From Chlorops oryzae (lineage: Eukaryota; Arthropoda; Insecta; Diptera; Chloropidae), in NCBI GenBank assembly GCA_020466095.1, contig CM035807.1, positions 36,460,039-36,524,038 on the forward strand: a stretch of 64,000 bases of DNA, given 5' to 3'. How positions within the stretch are numbered: position 1 is the stretch's first letter; each line of letters starts with the position of its first letter. The translations under genes and the position numbers were made by a program. Below are positions 46,340-59,300 of this stretch, piece by piece. The notes beneath the pieces were generated by a model that was not told the DNA's origin, searched no databases, and saw nothing but the letters and a program-made list of their open reading frames with translations.

Positions 46340-46510
46340 CTACTTGAACGCATACGCTTGTTACAAGTAATCGGACTCACAGGGTTGCATTTAAGTCATA
46401 CATTTCCTATATTTCTGTCGACCTGTCATCGAAATTTCAACTCTGATTTCCTTTCTTCAAAGTAGTGAGTTCGTTACTTCCTTTCAATTTACTTTAACAG
46501 CGTTGAGCCC
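46340..46510. repeat. Dispersed repeat shared with 2.9-3.2 kb
   Basis: Blocks CAAGTAATCGGACTCACA, GGGTTGCA, GACCTGTCATCGAAA, TTCTTCAAA.TA.TGAG and TTTACTTTAACAG occur in the same order as at 2880-3145, with different spacing. Class unknown. Confidence 0.5.
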
Positions 46511-49500
46511 TCAAAGTGCTAAGTTAGATAAGCAGAATATACTGGAACTGAAAAAGCATACGTGTAAAGGGTTTTCCATCGCAAATGAGATAGTCTCGAA
46601 AATGCGAATTTTCATACATAAAGATGTTTTAAAGTATCGATATTTTTCACACCGATATTACATCCGCAGCCCCCGCAGTACAGACGATGATTTTAAATAT
46701 GTTTTAATTATGTACGAATTGACGGATACTTTGATAGCGCAAAAAAATTATAAGCTACCTAAAATGCCCTTATATATTTGCAACAACCTACTAATCGGAG
46801 TTATTCTGAAAACGTTCAGTCTGGCAGCACCACATATTGTTTTGTTTTGTTTGAATGCATTTATGCTTGTATGTGTCTGTGTAGTTTCTGAATTTAATAA
46901 TTAATTGTTTTTTCGGGATATCGTCGGAAATAAGTGTCGCCTAAAAAAGTATAATATCTCGGCCGCATCAGCAAGTCATTTTACGTAAATATATGTATAT
47001 TTCTTTCTTTTTGCAAAGGTTATTATACCCTTTTTTGCGAACTTCAATTTAGGTAACGCGGATTTTATAGCGGTTTTTCACTTTTTCTCGACTAGGTCCC
47101 CTGTCGCTATCGTTTCATAAAGAACTTCGTTCTAAAAAAAAACATACCTAAAAAAGTTTTTGAACTCAGCATCGGATTCAGTGTCATTATCCGAGTCACA
47201 ATGTTTGCATGTAAAAATGACTTTGATGGTGATGCACTACTGGACGACATGCCCAAATGCTATTAAATATTACCAAAAAATTTATTAAAGCTCATAAAAC
47301 TAGTAAGGACTGTTCCAAAGTCTTTTTATATGCATAACCATGCTAAATATATATTACTGAAAATTGCAAGCAGTGGTCCACTAAAGGTGAATCATACGAT
47401 TTCAAGTGAGCCACCAAAACTTATTCCAACATCTATTTAAATTTCGAAATGATTTTGCACTATGAAGTTCAATGCCCAAACTAACAAGAAATATACTTCT
47501 TAAGTTTAACAATTCGTTTTTGGCACATTTGGTAGGAGGCACAAAGATTCACAGTGTTATAAAACGCTGATTATTTTCACTTTTTTTTAAGCGCTCGCTT
47601 TTAAACAAAAACACGTGTGCTCAGCTTTAAGCTTTTTGACTTTCTGTTGACGTTCGCAATGAAGTTGGCTGTAATATTAGTTTGACATTTTAACTGTCAC
47701 AACATAGTAAACATTCAAATGGTCCATTCTAAGTGACAGTCTACTTCAGGTGACTGCACTCTACCTATATAAGGAGCCTATAAAATATTTTTGTCGAATT
47801 TTAAAGAAAGTTTAATTAAAATATGGAAAAAATTCGCAAACACATATGTATGTATATTAGGGGTTTTCAGAAGCATGGTGGAATTTCAACGGAAAAAGTC
47901 GGTTAAAAAAATTTTAAAAATCCATATCGCCCTACTGTTCTTCGATTGACTTTATAGAATTAGATGCGGGATATTTTGTGAATGTATTCCTCAGTACGCA
48001 GTTTAGTAAGGAAAAATAACAGCAAATTTTCATCATTAAATCGTTTGAAAATTTTTACAGATTTGTTAAAGATAGCATGATAGCACAAACTGGGCACATT
48101 ACAGCACAATAATTTTTTTTCGGGAAATTCGAAAAAGTGCAAGCTAACTTGACACGAAAAAAAGGACCTCCTCATAAAAATGACATCCCTTGAGGATTTT
48201 TTTTTTTCGAAACGGCACATGATAGCGCAAACTGGGCACATTACAGCACAATAATTTTTTTCGGGAAATTCGAAAAAGTGCAAGCTAACTTGATGCACAT
48301 GCCGCTCGCCATTAAATTTCTCCAAAAATACAAATGTTAATTGATATTGAAGGCTAAGATATGTCATATCAAGAAAAATCTTTATCAAAAACTGCATACA
48401 ACTAAAAAGAATAATTTTTTTGAAGTTTTTGATCCAAAATGTTGACAGAATTTTGATTGAGCTAATCGCAAAAATTTAATATGTTTCATATAAATATGAA
48501 TATCATATTTTGATCGCCATGACGCATTGCACTCAAATTTCCTATAATATGTGTGTGCAATGGAAAATCAGAATTCTTCAATTTCCACAGCGCAATATGT
48601 TTGTAAGCATGTTTGTTACAAAAGAAGGAAAATAACAATTGCTGATTCTGAAAACATTCTTTAATTCAGAACTGCACAATATTTCCTAATTGACGCATTT
48701 CAAAGTTGGAAAATGCTCCAACAGTTTTCCGAACGATTGTTTCCATGGATGCGTCTTCGACACGGGCAGGCGATTCAAAGCCGACAAGTGTTCTGTTGAG
48801 TGCATTATCAAATAATTCCTTTTATGCATTTTCGCCGCACTTTTGTGGGCCATTATGTCGGCAGAGTGACTTGGAAGCTTCTTCGAGCTAGTGAAACGAA
48901 CGAGCTCGGCTGATATGAAAGTCCTTTAGCGGTGGGTGGCCACCTCCTCAGCTCAAATTTGTATTGGCTGCATTTTACAAATTTTGATGCCTATTGCGAC
49001 GTGATTGGTGGAAATATTTTCGGTAGAATTTCGTGCGTTCAAAATTGATTTTCTGAATTTTCTGCCGACAACGGAATTGAAAGTGTCGATGAATTCAATT
49101 ATCAAATGAAAATAAATCACAAAATCATAAAAGCGATATACGACAGTGGGATCGCTCCATACATCTTGCGGGAAGAAATGGAAGGAGTAGCACTATCCTA
49201 AATTGGTACCTATACATGACTTAATTGGGGCAATTAAGATATAAACCAAAATTCATCGTAATTTCTCCACCCCTTGGAGTTCCCCCATAGACCTCTACTT
49301 GTAGTTTTGTATGGCAGCTATATAAGAAACTTAACCGATTTCAATCAATCTTTGTCAGAATTTTATCTTTGCTAAAGATTGAAGGTGAGCAAAAGTTGGG
49401 AAAATTGTGGTGGCCCTTAGCAGTACGTCTCCTGGATCTATAAATTTTTTTTCACGACTCAGGGTTTTCATTTCGAATTGCAGTTATCAATTATGGTGTC

Positions 49501-50343
49501 TAATTATAAAATATTTTTTTTGGCGTCTTATTGATGTTATGCAGTGTACTTTCTCGTAAGCGGGAGCCTACGAGAACGGGAAAAATGTCCGCTTAATAGA
49601 CGCGTCCCCTCAAGAAGAAATTACAGTCTACTTTCTCCTTGTGGACACTCGTCTAAAGTGGACACACATCTTAAAAGGACACACTTTGCGAATGCTCTAG
49701 TATATTTTCTTGTCAAACAGTTTCCTCTTTATGAGACACCTCTACTAAAAATCTCAATTAAAGCAACTGTTTTGGATTTAAGAGGAAAAAATTAAAATTA
49801 ATTTGGTAAATTTTTTTCTAATTTTGGAAAAAAAAACATTTTCTTACATCAGCTAATTTTTTTAGATGAAAAAACAATGGTTTAGAATAAAAATATGATA
49901 TTCAAAAAATCCTATTTTTGCAGCTCAAATCCCACTGTGCGTTCCTATTCCTTACGGTTTCTTGGATAATAAATATTCATCATAATCGGACATCATAAAT
50001 TTGTAGGATTCTATGGGTTTTTTTCACATTTCCGTACGTTTCGAGTATCCCCCTAACTTATTTGGGCAATGAGTTATACTTAAAAATAGTGACGATTTTT
50101 AGCTGAACTTCACGCATTAATTAAACTGGAAATATTTCCTAAAACCTACCTATTCCATAAAATGTGAAATATTTTTATGAGTTTAATATGGCTATAACTC
50201 GGAAAATTTCATCCATGGCTTTGAAACTATGGTACCAATGCAAACCAAATTTTTATATAAAAACTACGATATGGCAGCACGACAATTCTAACGCTGACCC
50301 CAATGTAACTCTTTTGCGTTTACTATACCTTGAGAAAAACTAT
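46511..50343. other. AT-rich non-coding DNA with small repeats
   Basis: No supported gene; the 133-codon frame ending at 46904 is not recognised and has no flanking gene structure. Contains the direct duplication at 48.1-48.3 kb and degraded pogo-like sequence at about 49540-49740 (CCGCTTAATAGACG, ACAGTCTACTTTCTCC). Confidence 0.35.
48078..48293. repeat. Direct duplication of a 75-bp unit
   Basis: 48078-48152 and 48219-48293 are nearly identical (TGATAGCRCAAACTGGGCAC to GCAAGCTAACTTGA), separated by 66 bp of unrelated sequence. Confidence 0.85.
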
Positions 50344-50945
50344 TTATACCCGACACACTCTGTGTCGAGGGTATATTGCGTTTGTGTGTAACATCCAGAC
50401 CAGTCGATATAGACCATACAAAATATATATAGAAATGATCAGCGTCACCAGGAGATTCGATTTAGCCATGTCCGTCAGTCTGTCCGTCTGTCCGTCTGTT
50501 TGTATACAGTTATATTATCGAAGGAGTTGAGCTATCTTGACAAAATTTAGTATGCGTGCTCACGGCGACGGTTCGAGAATGGACCCGATCGGACCATTTT
50601 TAGGGGTACCTCCAGTACTAGGGTCTGTCACAAAAATCCCAAAACTGCCTCAAAATCGGACTTTTTCAACATATTTCAATTATAATTAGAATTCGAGTGT
50701 ATATTTAAGCCTCCGATTAGAATTGCAAAAAACAAAAATTTGAAAAGTAGGCGTGGAAAAGGGGTGGTTTTCATAAAGTAATTTAACAAACGTCGGTATA
50801 TGGGGCCTCTAATGGCCTTAAAAACTTCTTGAATATTCTTACTTACTGGTCCTGTTTTTGGGCGTGGTTCAAAAATTATTTAAACATGTGTCTGTGTCGG
50901 GTATTTTATTGTCAGGCTCGCCTGACTATAACACCCTTACTTGTT
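50344..50945 (+). mobile_element. DINE-type element of the TATACCCGACAC family
   Basis: One end folds as a hairpin (ACCCGACACA...TGTGTCGAGGGT), followed by a short (GTCY)n tract at about 50470-50500. The other end carries a GTCAGGCTCGCCTGAC hairpin and stops at CTTACTTGTTT, the same last bases as the 5.8-kb family. About 600 bp; non-coding. Confidence 0.75.
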
Positions 50946-51143
50946 TTTATAGGTGATAGAATTCATTTTTTATTCTGATACGAGTATTAAACCCGTTACT
51001 CGACTGTAATAACAAGTCAGCAATGTTTTCGGTGATTTTGTTTAAAAAAAAGCCAGAAAGTGGCAAAAATACACCGAAAAAAAATAATTTAATTTTTATT
51101 TTCTTTTTTGTGGCAAAATTTCCTATTGTGAAATAAAAAATTT

Positions 51144-52298
51144 CCCCCCTATTACAAATTCATACGATACACGATAAACGCTTGCATTCTGTTATGCCAT
51201 ATTACGAATTGAAATTTATCGTATTATATCTGACAGTTAGCGTTTATCGTATATCGTTAATATATGGTATTGCGATACGATACGTACCGTATCAGCTGTT
51301 CAATTTTAAACGCATGCAAGCGGATGAAAAATTGTGTACGATACGCAGAAAAATATTGAAATTGTAAAATTTTTTACTCTTTACAAACAAATTTTAATAA
51401 AAAACAAGTAAAACAGTTTACATCGGCTAAGCCAATTGCACACATACCTTTTCCTCAGCCTAAAATATGTTAAAACATTAACTTTACAAAAAATTCCTGC
51501 CGTTTTCGTTGTTCTAGCTTGGATATCTATTTATACCTTATATATACTTCGATTTAGCTTCTAAAACTCGAGATTATTATTAAGCACAAAATTTTCGCGG
51601 ATGGTGGGCATGGTCAAGTTTTAACCGTTGGAGGACATTTTTTCTAGCTGCGAAATACTCAATTCAAAATAGTGAAAATCAAATTTTTGCGAATTTCGCG
51701 AATGGTGGTCGAGGTCAAATTTTAACCGTTAGAGGACATTTTTTCTAGCTGCGAAATACTCAATTCAAAATAGTGAAAATCAAATTTTTGCGAATTTCGC
51801 GAATGGTGGTCGAGGTCAAATTTTAACCGTTAGAGGACATTTTTTCTAGCTGCGAAATACTCAATTCAAAATAGTGAAAATCAAATTTTTGCGAATTTCG
51901 CGAATGGTGGTCGAGGTCAAACTTTACCCGTCAGAGGACATTTTTTCTAGCTGCGAAATACTCAATTGAAAAAAGTGAAGCATCCCTTAATTGCCTTCTT
52001 GCGACTGCCTCAATGCGGGTCTCATTTTCATTTGGAGTTATTAAAAAGGCAATCGATGTTGAGGTAAACATTTGGATTTTAATTTTTATTTTTGAAATTC
52101 AACTGACACCTCTTTTGAAAATATGTGTTATAATTTGACAATAACAGCTGTTTTCAAAAAAAAAGTAAACATACATCACTGACACTAACACAATTGCAAA
52201 TCTATCGGGCGTGTAAAAACGATAATATCAAAACTGATTTCATACGATACGCTTCCAAGCGTTTATCGTCTATCGTATAGAAATTCATAATAGGGGGG
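51144..52298. mobile_element. Inverted-repeat element with CCCCCCTATTA ends carrying a 101-bp tandem array
   Basis: The left end CCCCCCTATTACAAATTCAT and inverted right end CCCCCCTATTATGAATTTCT continue matching through ACGATAAACGCTTG, about 45 bp. No certain target duplication (TTT on both sides). The array is at about 51596-51977. The 61-codon frame at the left end lies in the terminal repeat and is not a gene. Confidence 0.7.
51596..51977. repeat. 101-bp tandem repeat, about 3.8 copies
   Basis: Landmark AAATTTTTGCGAATTTCGCG at 51681, 51782 and 51883. The middle two units are almost identical; the first and last are diverged or partial. Each unit contains TTTTCTAGCTGCGAAATACT. Confidence 0.9.
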
Positions 52299-52402
52299 TT
52301 TGTTTTAGATTTCTTGTTTTATTAGCTATCAGTCGCCATTTGTTTTATTATTCTATCTTAATTTCCTATTGAGATATAAAACTTCGAAAAAGGACTCACT
52401 GA

Positions 52403-52551
52403 AAAGTGGTTTTCAAGGATATTCGAAAGACTTTGCGCAATAGAACCCTTAAACTCGGATTCTACAGTGTTTGTATGTATCCAAAAGTCAACAAAAATTT
52501 TAAATCCCATTAATGGATTTCTCCCAGCGTTCTCATCAACATCAACAGCAA
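52403..52551 (-). CDS. Coding-like exon, unassigned
   Basis: On the minus strand a frame reads WVAVDVDENAGRNPLMGFKI, then FVDFWIHTNTVESEFKGSIA and QSLSNILENHFS, from a possible acceptor (GTGCTAAAG) to a good donor (TTTTCA|GTGAGT). It looks amphipathic and well-behaved rather than like random AT-rich DNA. It lies on the Eip93F strand, but it ends in phase 0 whereas the first visible Eip93F exon needs a phase-1 donor, so at least one more exon would be required. Could equally be another gene or chance. Confidence 0.3.
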
Positions 52552-55500
52552 CCCACTTTAGCACCACAACGGGAATTAAAATCAGAAAATTAAGTTATTT
52601 ATATCGAAGGTAAATATTTGTTGCCGTTTTCTATTGAATATTTAATCTAGTAATTGCAATAAACTGGTTGCAACTGGCAAAATACGGCTAGCATTAGTCA
52701 CAGAAGAGTACTTTACTGAATTCATGGTCAGATACTTTTATATTTGAGCAAATCAGTGGTACGAGGAATCAAAATGGTTCTAATCGAAGGCTGCGTCCAA
52801 TATAGAAAAATCTAGCAGCCCTGTAATTAATTGTTTCTAGTCAGCAATTAAATTGGTTCCATATTCCTTGAGAGCCAACTGCCAACCCTCGAAGTCAACT
52901 TTCAAGTCTTCATCTGCAATGTCAAAGGTTTATTGTTTGATCAATTAAAGCAGCAAAGGAAGCCACGAAAAGGAAAGTCTCAATGGGCTGACGCGAGAAA
53001 ATATCAAAACACTTGAAGATTCATTGAACGATAAGGTCTGAAACAACATTAATTCAATAGTTATATTTATTATGTGTTCATTGCTCCTAATGAAGCTTTA
53101 TTTGGAGTAAAAAAGCTGAACACATTTTGAGACAAGCGGAGCAAAAAAAGTTGAAATAGACAAAAAGTAGTTTGAACCTAACGAAAGCTTTAGCACTATT
53201 CGACTTTCCACATCCCACGCAATTAAAGGTCCGGCTTAGACCCCTCAATACATACACTAGATGGTTTATGTAAAGCATATTTTAAGTAAGAACTAAAGTA
53301 ATGGTACAAAGCGAGAGGTTTGCCCAAAATCATGCGGATACTGTTATCATTGATGACGACAGAACCCATTAATTTAATATTATTTAATTTTGCACAAACG
53401 ATAAGAAACACATACTGCTAAGTAAAATCTCTATTAGTTATCTGCTCAAATTCTCTTTAAGAAGTAATGTATTTAGAACAAAATACGACATTCCAATATT
53501 ATGCATCCTTGGAAATTTATTATCCTGCATCTATCGCGCATTTTTGCATGCTTAAACAAGCATCTCTACCGTAGGATATCAGCTCTGGGAATATCGATTT
53601 GCACTCGCATTTTTCAGAATATCTTACAAGATTGCATTCCAATGAAGCTTTCTCTGAATGAAGGGCACCACTGAGGGGAATTTGTGGAAAAAATTTAAAA
53701 ACAACACGGACACTGGAATACTGTAAAGAAGCTGACAAAAAAAATTTCTTTAAAATTTTGTTTTATATAAGAATCGATGCCGTTTCTAATATAATATTTT
53801 GGCCGTTGATGTCGAACATGCGAAACTGAGAGATCCCTTTCGAGTTCCATCAATGCAAAAAAAAAAAAAACAAAAACAAAAGCGACGACGGACAATAGCG
53901 AGTATTGCGAGGAACTCGACCAATACGAAACAACAGAAACGCAAATGAATGCAGCATTGACAGCGGCAACAACAGTGATTTGTATCTGAGCTTCTACAAC
54001 AAAACGAATGCAACGTGTAGACAACTCAACGTTTTCCATCGCCATCTCCACCAAAGTCACAGAATTGGAATATCTCACTGCGGCGATGTTGCCTTGAAGT
54101 TCAGTGGTGACGCCATCAAATCGTACGAACAAAAGTGTGCAGCGCTCTGACGTCCGTGCCGTGTGCACATGGAATATAGCTACGCCACTTGTTGCTCCAC
54201 AGCTTTATTTCGTTGCTGGCACTGCCACTGCCGGTGCCGGTGCCGCTGCTGCAATTTCTGGCGCTGTTTCAACAGTTTTAGATGTTTAGTTACGGTGACG
54301 TTGATGTTCATGCTGCTGCTGTTTGTGCCATCATTGTTGAAGGCCATAACGATGCGTCCCAAACTCCAGCATAATCAGAACGTGCACAGTATTTTACTAT
54401 TTGAATTTAACACTCAAACGTTTGCTCACATTCTAGTTTTGCTATCGCATCCCACTCCACTCCACTCCGGTCCATCCCATTCCATTTCATTCCATTGTAT
54501 TGTATTCGGTGTGAGTGGCGGTAATACAGCCGACATTTTCGAGCATCGCTCGTTATGTCATTGATTTCATTTCTCCAAATGAAGTTGGACTGTAACCGCA
54601 CCGAGCCACATGCCTCCTCAATACTCTACCCTGTCCCATCACGCTCTGCCTCAGCGTTCCGAAATCTATTTTATGAATGAATTGTCCACATACATATATA
54701 AGGATTTGTTGTGCAACAGGCGGATGCTCTTGAAGCTGGGTGACAAGCGATCTCTCTTCCAAATGGAATAGAAATATTCTATCGGTTTGTGTGTGTGTCC
54801 ATTTATCTATTTGGAAGTTTGTTGCTGTTCGCATTCTGGTATGCATGCCTGCTTTTCCGTTTTTATGTCTGTCTGTCTGTTGGTCTGTCTTTATGTCTGT
54901 TTGACTGCCTGCCTGTCTGTCTGTCGGCCTGTTTGGTTGTTCGTCGTTCTACCAGTTGGTGAGTTATTTTACTTGTTCCGCACGCCAAATGCCGGCAGAT
55001 AACGTTCACTAAATTGAATTTCCGAATTCAATGAATGAATTGGGATAGTTTTAGTTTCGTAGCATACATTTAGGATTCTAGCCTGTTGCTGCTGGAGGGA
55101 TTGCTTTAACAGTTTTATTGTGCATTTGCAGCAAGTTGTGTTGGCTCCCTCCATTAGTGTTTGAGCGTTTGTCTTCCTTAGAGCATTGCTATCGCTTTAA
55201 TTCGTCGGCAATGGACCACAGCACAATTGCTGACAATAAATGTCCATTGCTTGTTTGCTTTTATTTTTACTTCCAACTTCTTTTATTTAGGTTTTTTGAC
55301 ACATTTTACCGGAAATTGCATTCCACTCTTCTCATGTTTTGCGTTCATGCATCTAAAAATGTATAACGAGCTTTTAGTAGTTTTATTTATTTCGATTTTT
55401 CTATGAAAATTCTGACGTACATATTTACATACATACATCAGTGAAGATTTCCCGATATGAAAATTAAAGTTTCAGAATTAAGAACATTAGATTTTGTTAA

Positions 55501-56030
55501 AGCGTGAAGACCTAGAAGATCATCATTGAAGAAAAAGATGATCAAAGGAAAATTGTTTTCTTTCTCCAAGCGGATTTTAAGAGAACTTTAACTCGGATTT
55601 AAAATCTGACATAGATTAGCTCTCCACTGACCGCGAATAGCGTTTTGACCAACTCAGGTGACCCGTTTGTGGCCACCTTAAGAGCTCTGTCCACTTTGAA
55701 TTGCTTATAATCTTAAGTGTTGGTTGTTAATGTCCCGATTTTCGGAAAAAATCATTACAAATATAATTTTCTATGGAAAAGATATTTTTCGATCGTCAAC
55801 TAGATTAGAGTTGCCCAACTGAGTCCGTACGGGCAAATTGCACATATGGAAGCTCTGCGCCCCGCGAGCGAGCCGAATGAGGGGAAAACTTGGTGCGGCG
55901 AAAGAAAAGGACAGTTTTTACTTTTGAGTATAACTGCTAAGTCAAAGACACAGCGATACTTTTTCGTTTCAATTTTCGTTTCTGCTCCGTTTTGAGCAGT
56001 TGAGTTGACCAACACCAACCTACTTAGATA
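52552..56030. other. Non-coding or undetermined sequence
   Basis: About 53700-54650 has a more balanced composition than its surroundings, with GCAACAACAG/GCTGCTG-type low-complexity and open frames on both strands (up to 157 codons), as seen in fly 5' UTRs or promoters. A (TCTG)n-type microsatellite lies at about 54866-54930. No protein was recognised. Confidence 0.35.
54866..54930. repeat. Interrupted (GTCT)n microsatellite
   Basis: GTCTGTCTGTCTGTTGGTCTG...CTGCCTGTCTGTCTGTCGG, in no recognisable DINE element; the usual flanking hairpins are absent. Confidence 0.8.
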
Positions 56031-56320
56031 AAACAAGTAAAGGTGTTATAGTCAGGCGAGCCTGACAATTGAATACCCGACACAGACTCACATGTTCAAA
56101 TAAGTTTTAATATCAAGAGGTATTTAAGACCGTAAGGGGGCCCATATACCGACTTTTGATTTCTTTATGACAACTGCCCCTTCTGCCACGCCCACTTTTC
56201 CAGTGACGCTGATCATTTCTATATACAATATTTTGTATGGTCTATCTCGACTGGTTCTGGGTGTTACACACAACCACACAAACGCAATATACCCTCGACA
56301 CAGAATGTGTCGGGTATAAA
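56031..56320 (-). mobile_element. Truncated DINE-type element of the TATACCCGACAC family
   Basis: Inverted relative to the 50.3-kb copy: starts AACAAGTAAAGGTGTTATAG with the GTCAGGCGAGCCTGAC hairpin and ends GACACAGAATGTGTCGGGTA. An internal deletion removed the (GTCY)n core and most of the body. Confidence 0.75.
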
Positions 56321-59300
56321 AAGGGGTCGTGGAAAAAACCGTTTCACCCACCCTATGACAGTATACAGTGATTCTAGTCATAGTACATATCGCACACCCT
56401 CTTCTAAGGTGTCACAACTCAAAGCTTGTAATTTTTGAGTTAACACATGGAACTTGATCATAGTTCACCTTTCAACCTGCGTGAACAATTCTATTCCGTT
56501 TTTTTTATTATATATAAAAATGCCGAAAAACCCCGTCAATGCCTTTCTTCTTACTTTGATTGAAACTGTGATGGAATTTGTTTTTTGCGTTTTCTGAAAA
56601 ATGATAAAATTTGTGTCCCTCTTATTATTTTTCGATTTCAAAATAAGTATCGTAAAATAAGACTTATTTTCTGACTTTTAATTAAAAATCAAAACGTAAG
56701 ACTTATTCTATGATTTATAAATAAATCTTACAATATTTTTCAATTTTAATATAAGTATTAGAAAATAAGTCATATTTTGTAATATGTTGAAAAAAATTAG
56801 AAATTAATAATAAAGTCTCAATTTAAAAAAAAAAATTGCAAATTAAGGCTTTTCTTTTTTTTAGGTAATTCATAAAAAACCAATAACTTTGGTGTATCTC
56901 AAGTTTCCGTAGAACAAATTATGCCCAATGATTTTTTCGGTAAAAATTGAATGTCATAATTATTGCACTAGTTTACAAAAAAAAAGAGCAGAGACGAAAT
57001 GATGGTTTTAAGACTAAATTGGGGTCGCTGATCACGAAAATGGCATCCGTTTTTTTCCCAAAGAATAGTTTTTGAGATATGGGCAAAAAACGTGTTTTTT
57101 GGGTACTTTACGAGATTTTTCCAAATAACTCCAAAACGGCTCGTCTAAATAAAAAAAAAATTTTATTAGCATGAAGCAGAAAACTTTCATCCTTGCAACG
57201 ATATATCATTTGTAACAATCGGTGTCTTAGTTTTTGAGCTATAGGCATTTGAACTTGAAAAAAGTGGACTTTTTTGGGTTTTTTTTTTAATATTCAAAAT
57301 TTCATTTTAACTTTTAAGTACAAAAAAATTTTTTTAAATTTTTTTCGGTAACTAAAAATGGTAAACATATATTTAACGTATATAGTTAACAAAATTTCTT
57401 CTAAATCGGTTGGAAAATAAAGAAGTTATCAGAGATTTTCCAAACATCCTCCCCATGCGTACAACCACCCCACTTTACCCTACCTCCTCAACTATGATAT
57501 TTTGCTTAGTTATAGCAATTTGGCGGGATTCCCGTAATCGTTTCACAAGAAGATTGCAAAAGTTGTTCGAAATTCAACCAGGAATAGCAAGAAAATTTCT
57601 TCGAACAAAAGCTTCTTCACTAACTGAACAGGTTCAAAGTATATGTTAAGGCGCCGAATTTACTCAGGTTCAAGTAATTTCAAATAACTCTCGAGGGTAG
57701 CCACCACTTTGCATTGACTTTGAGTATTTATTCACAAGAACGTTTTCGTTTTATTTATTTTCTTAAGAAAATTTTTCTAGTTTTCAAAATAAACCTATTA
57801 ATTGTGTGAAAATCCGCAAGTGAAAAGTAGCTTAGGAGAATTTATAGACCCAAAAAATGCAACTCATTATTTCGAATTCTTGGAGAATAAAAAAACAAAA
57901 TAAAAAGATTTACTCAAAGGTATGCATGAGCATCTGATTAATCGAAAACTTCGCACTTAATGGAAAAGTAAATAAAATCGTATTATGATGCTGACAAGGA
58001 GACACTTCAAAATGCCATGAGAGTCCTTAACACTTGTTGCAAAGCGGTATCTTTGGCCCCAGTATAGAAAGGCTTAAGTGCGGAGAATCGAAAGTAAAAG
58101 CGGCATAAATAATTCTCGTCAACGCAGACATGGAAACCAATAAATAAAGGCCGCTAGCAGGACGGCAGCCTTTTATCCTTTTAACTTTGACACGAATGTA
58201 CTGTTCCCAAAACATCCGGTGCTCCGAACGCTTAACGTAGCCCTTGGTACAAAACGAGGTGCAACAGATTTCGGCAAATAAGAGAATGCGTAAAAAAATG
58301 GTAATTCCACTGGAGCATCATGTATGGACGTTCATTCTCAATCGTTTACGGCTTCCCATGCAACAGTGCAAAAAAAAAAAAAAAACACAAAAAAACCGCG
58401 GCGGGAAATTTTTACCATCGGATGAGAATCGCATTTTAAAATCGCATTTTTTCATAGGCTCGACTCGGGACGCTTTTTCTTTCCTCACTTGTTTTTGTAC
58501 ATTGCACGGAGTTCACGGCTCTGAAGCGAATGCAACACGACCATACGCGGTCGCATTTTTTCTTTCTTTTGCAGATGCGGCATTGACTTGCTCTCGTATT
58601 TGCGAAATTTTCAGTGGAGCACTCTTCACTGATTTTGGCTTTTCGAGCCGAAAGTGTCCGGCTGCCTTTTGTGCCGATTTTTAGTGTGTTCCTTTTTCTT
58701 TCTTTGGATATTCGCGCTTAACGCTTATTGCAGTTATTCGTAGAACATGTTGCATGATTCCGCTTGCGTACTATAATCAGGGCCTTAACGTGCCGCATGA
58801 GATATGTATGCCCATTCATGTGCAGATGTTTCGGGCACACTCGTGTGTGGGTAAAAGGATTAAGGCGATCTGTGCGCCAGTTATCCACTCATTTGATTAT
58901 CCCGTCGCCTGCCGTCTGCCGGTGCTGCACTTGCTACCCCGGGAAACGTGTTGTGTGTGGCGTTTATTGCACAAATGCATTTGCCATATGATATGCTATG
59001 ATGATGAAGTTTATACGCCAAGTGATGCTGTGCTAACGAAATTGAGGTTTTTTGTTGCTTTTTCGGTTTTCGTTGGTTTTCGTTGTTTTTGTTGATTTTG
59101 TTGCTTTTATTCTTATTGTTGCTGTTGTTGCTATTGTTGGTGTTGCTGTTGTTGTTGTTGTGTTGTTGTTCAATTAGTTGCAACATTTTATGGGCACAAC
59201 TTGACTTTGCTTACTTTTTGGCTTTTTAGGCAGACAAGCACACAGGCTCGAGCTGATTTCGGAACTTTTTGGGAGGCACGCTCTGTGATACTGGTGCAGC

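Noticed and set aside
46503..46904. 133-codon plus-strand frame
   Set aside because: It starts at the edge of a dispersed repeat and has no recognised motif; hydrophobic tail comes from AT-rich sequence.
47155..47270. Cys-containing minus-strand frame (CKHCDSDNDTESD) as an Eip93F exon
   Set aside because: It is interrupted by a stop just upstream, and its content does not match the family.
53695..54168. 157-codon minus-strand frame
   Set aside because: Low-complexity composition, no domain, competing frames on both strands and no visible splice structure.
58244..58684. 146-codon plus-strand frame
   Set aside because: Crosses a poly(A) run, has no recognisable domain or gene structure.
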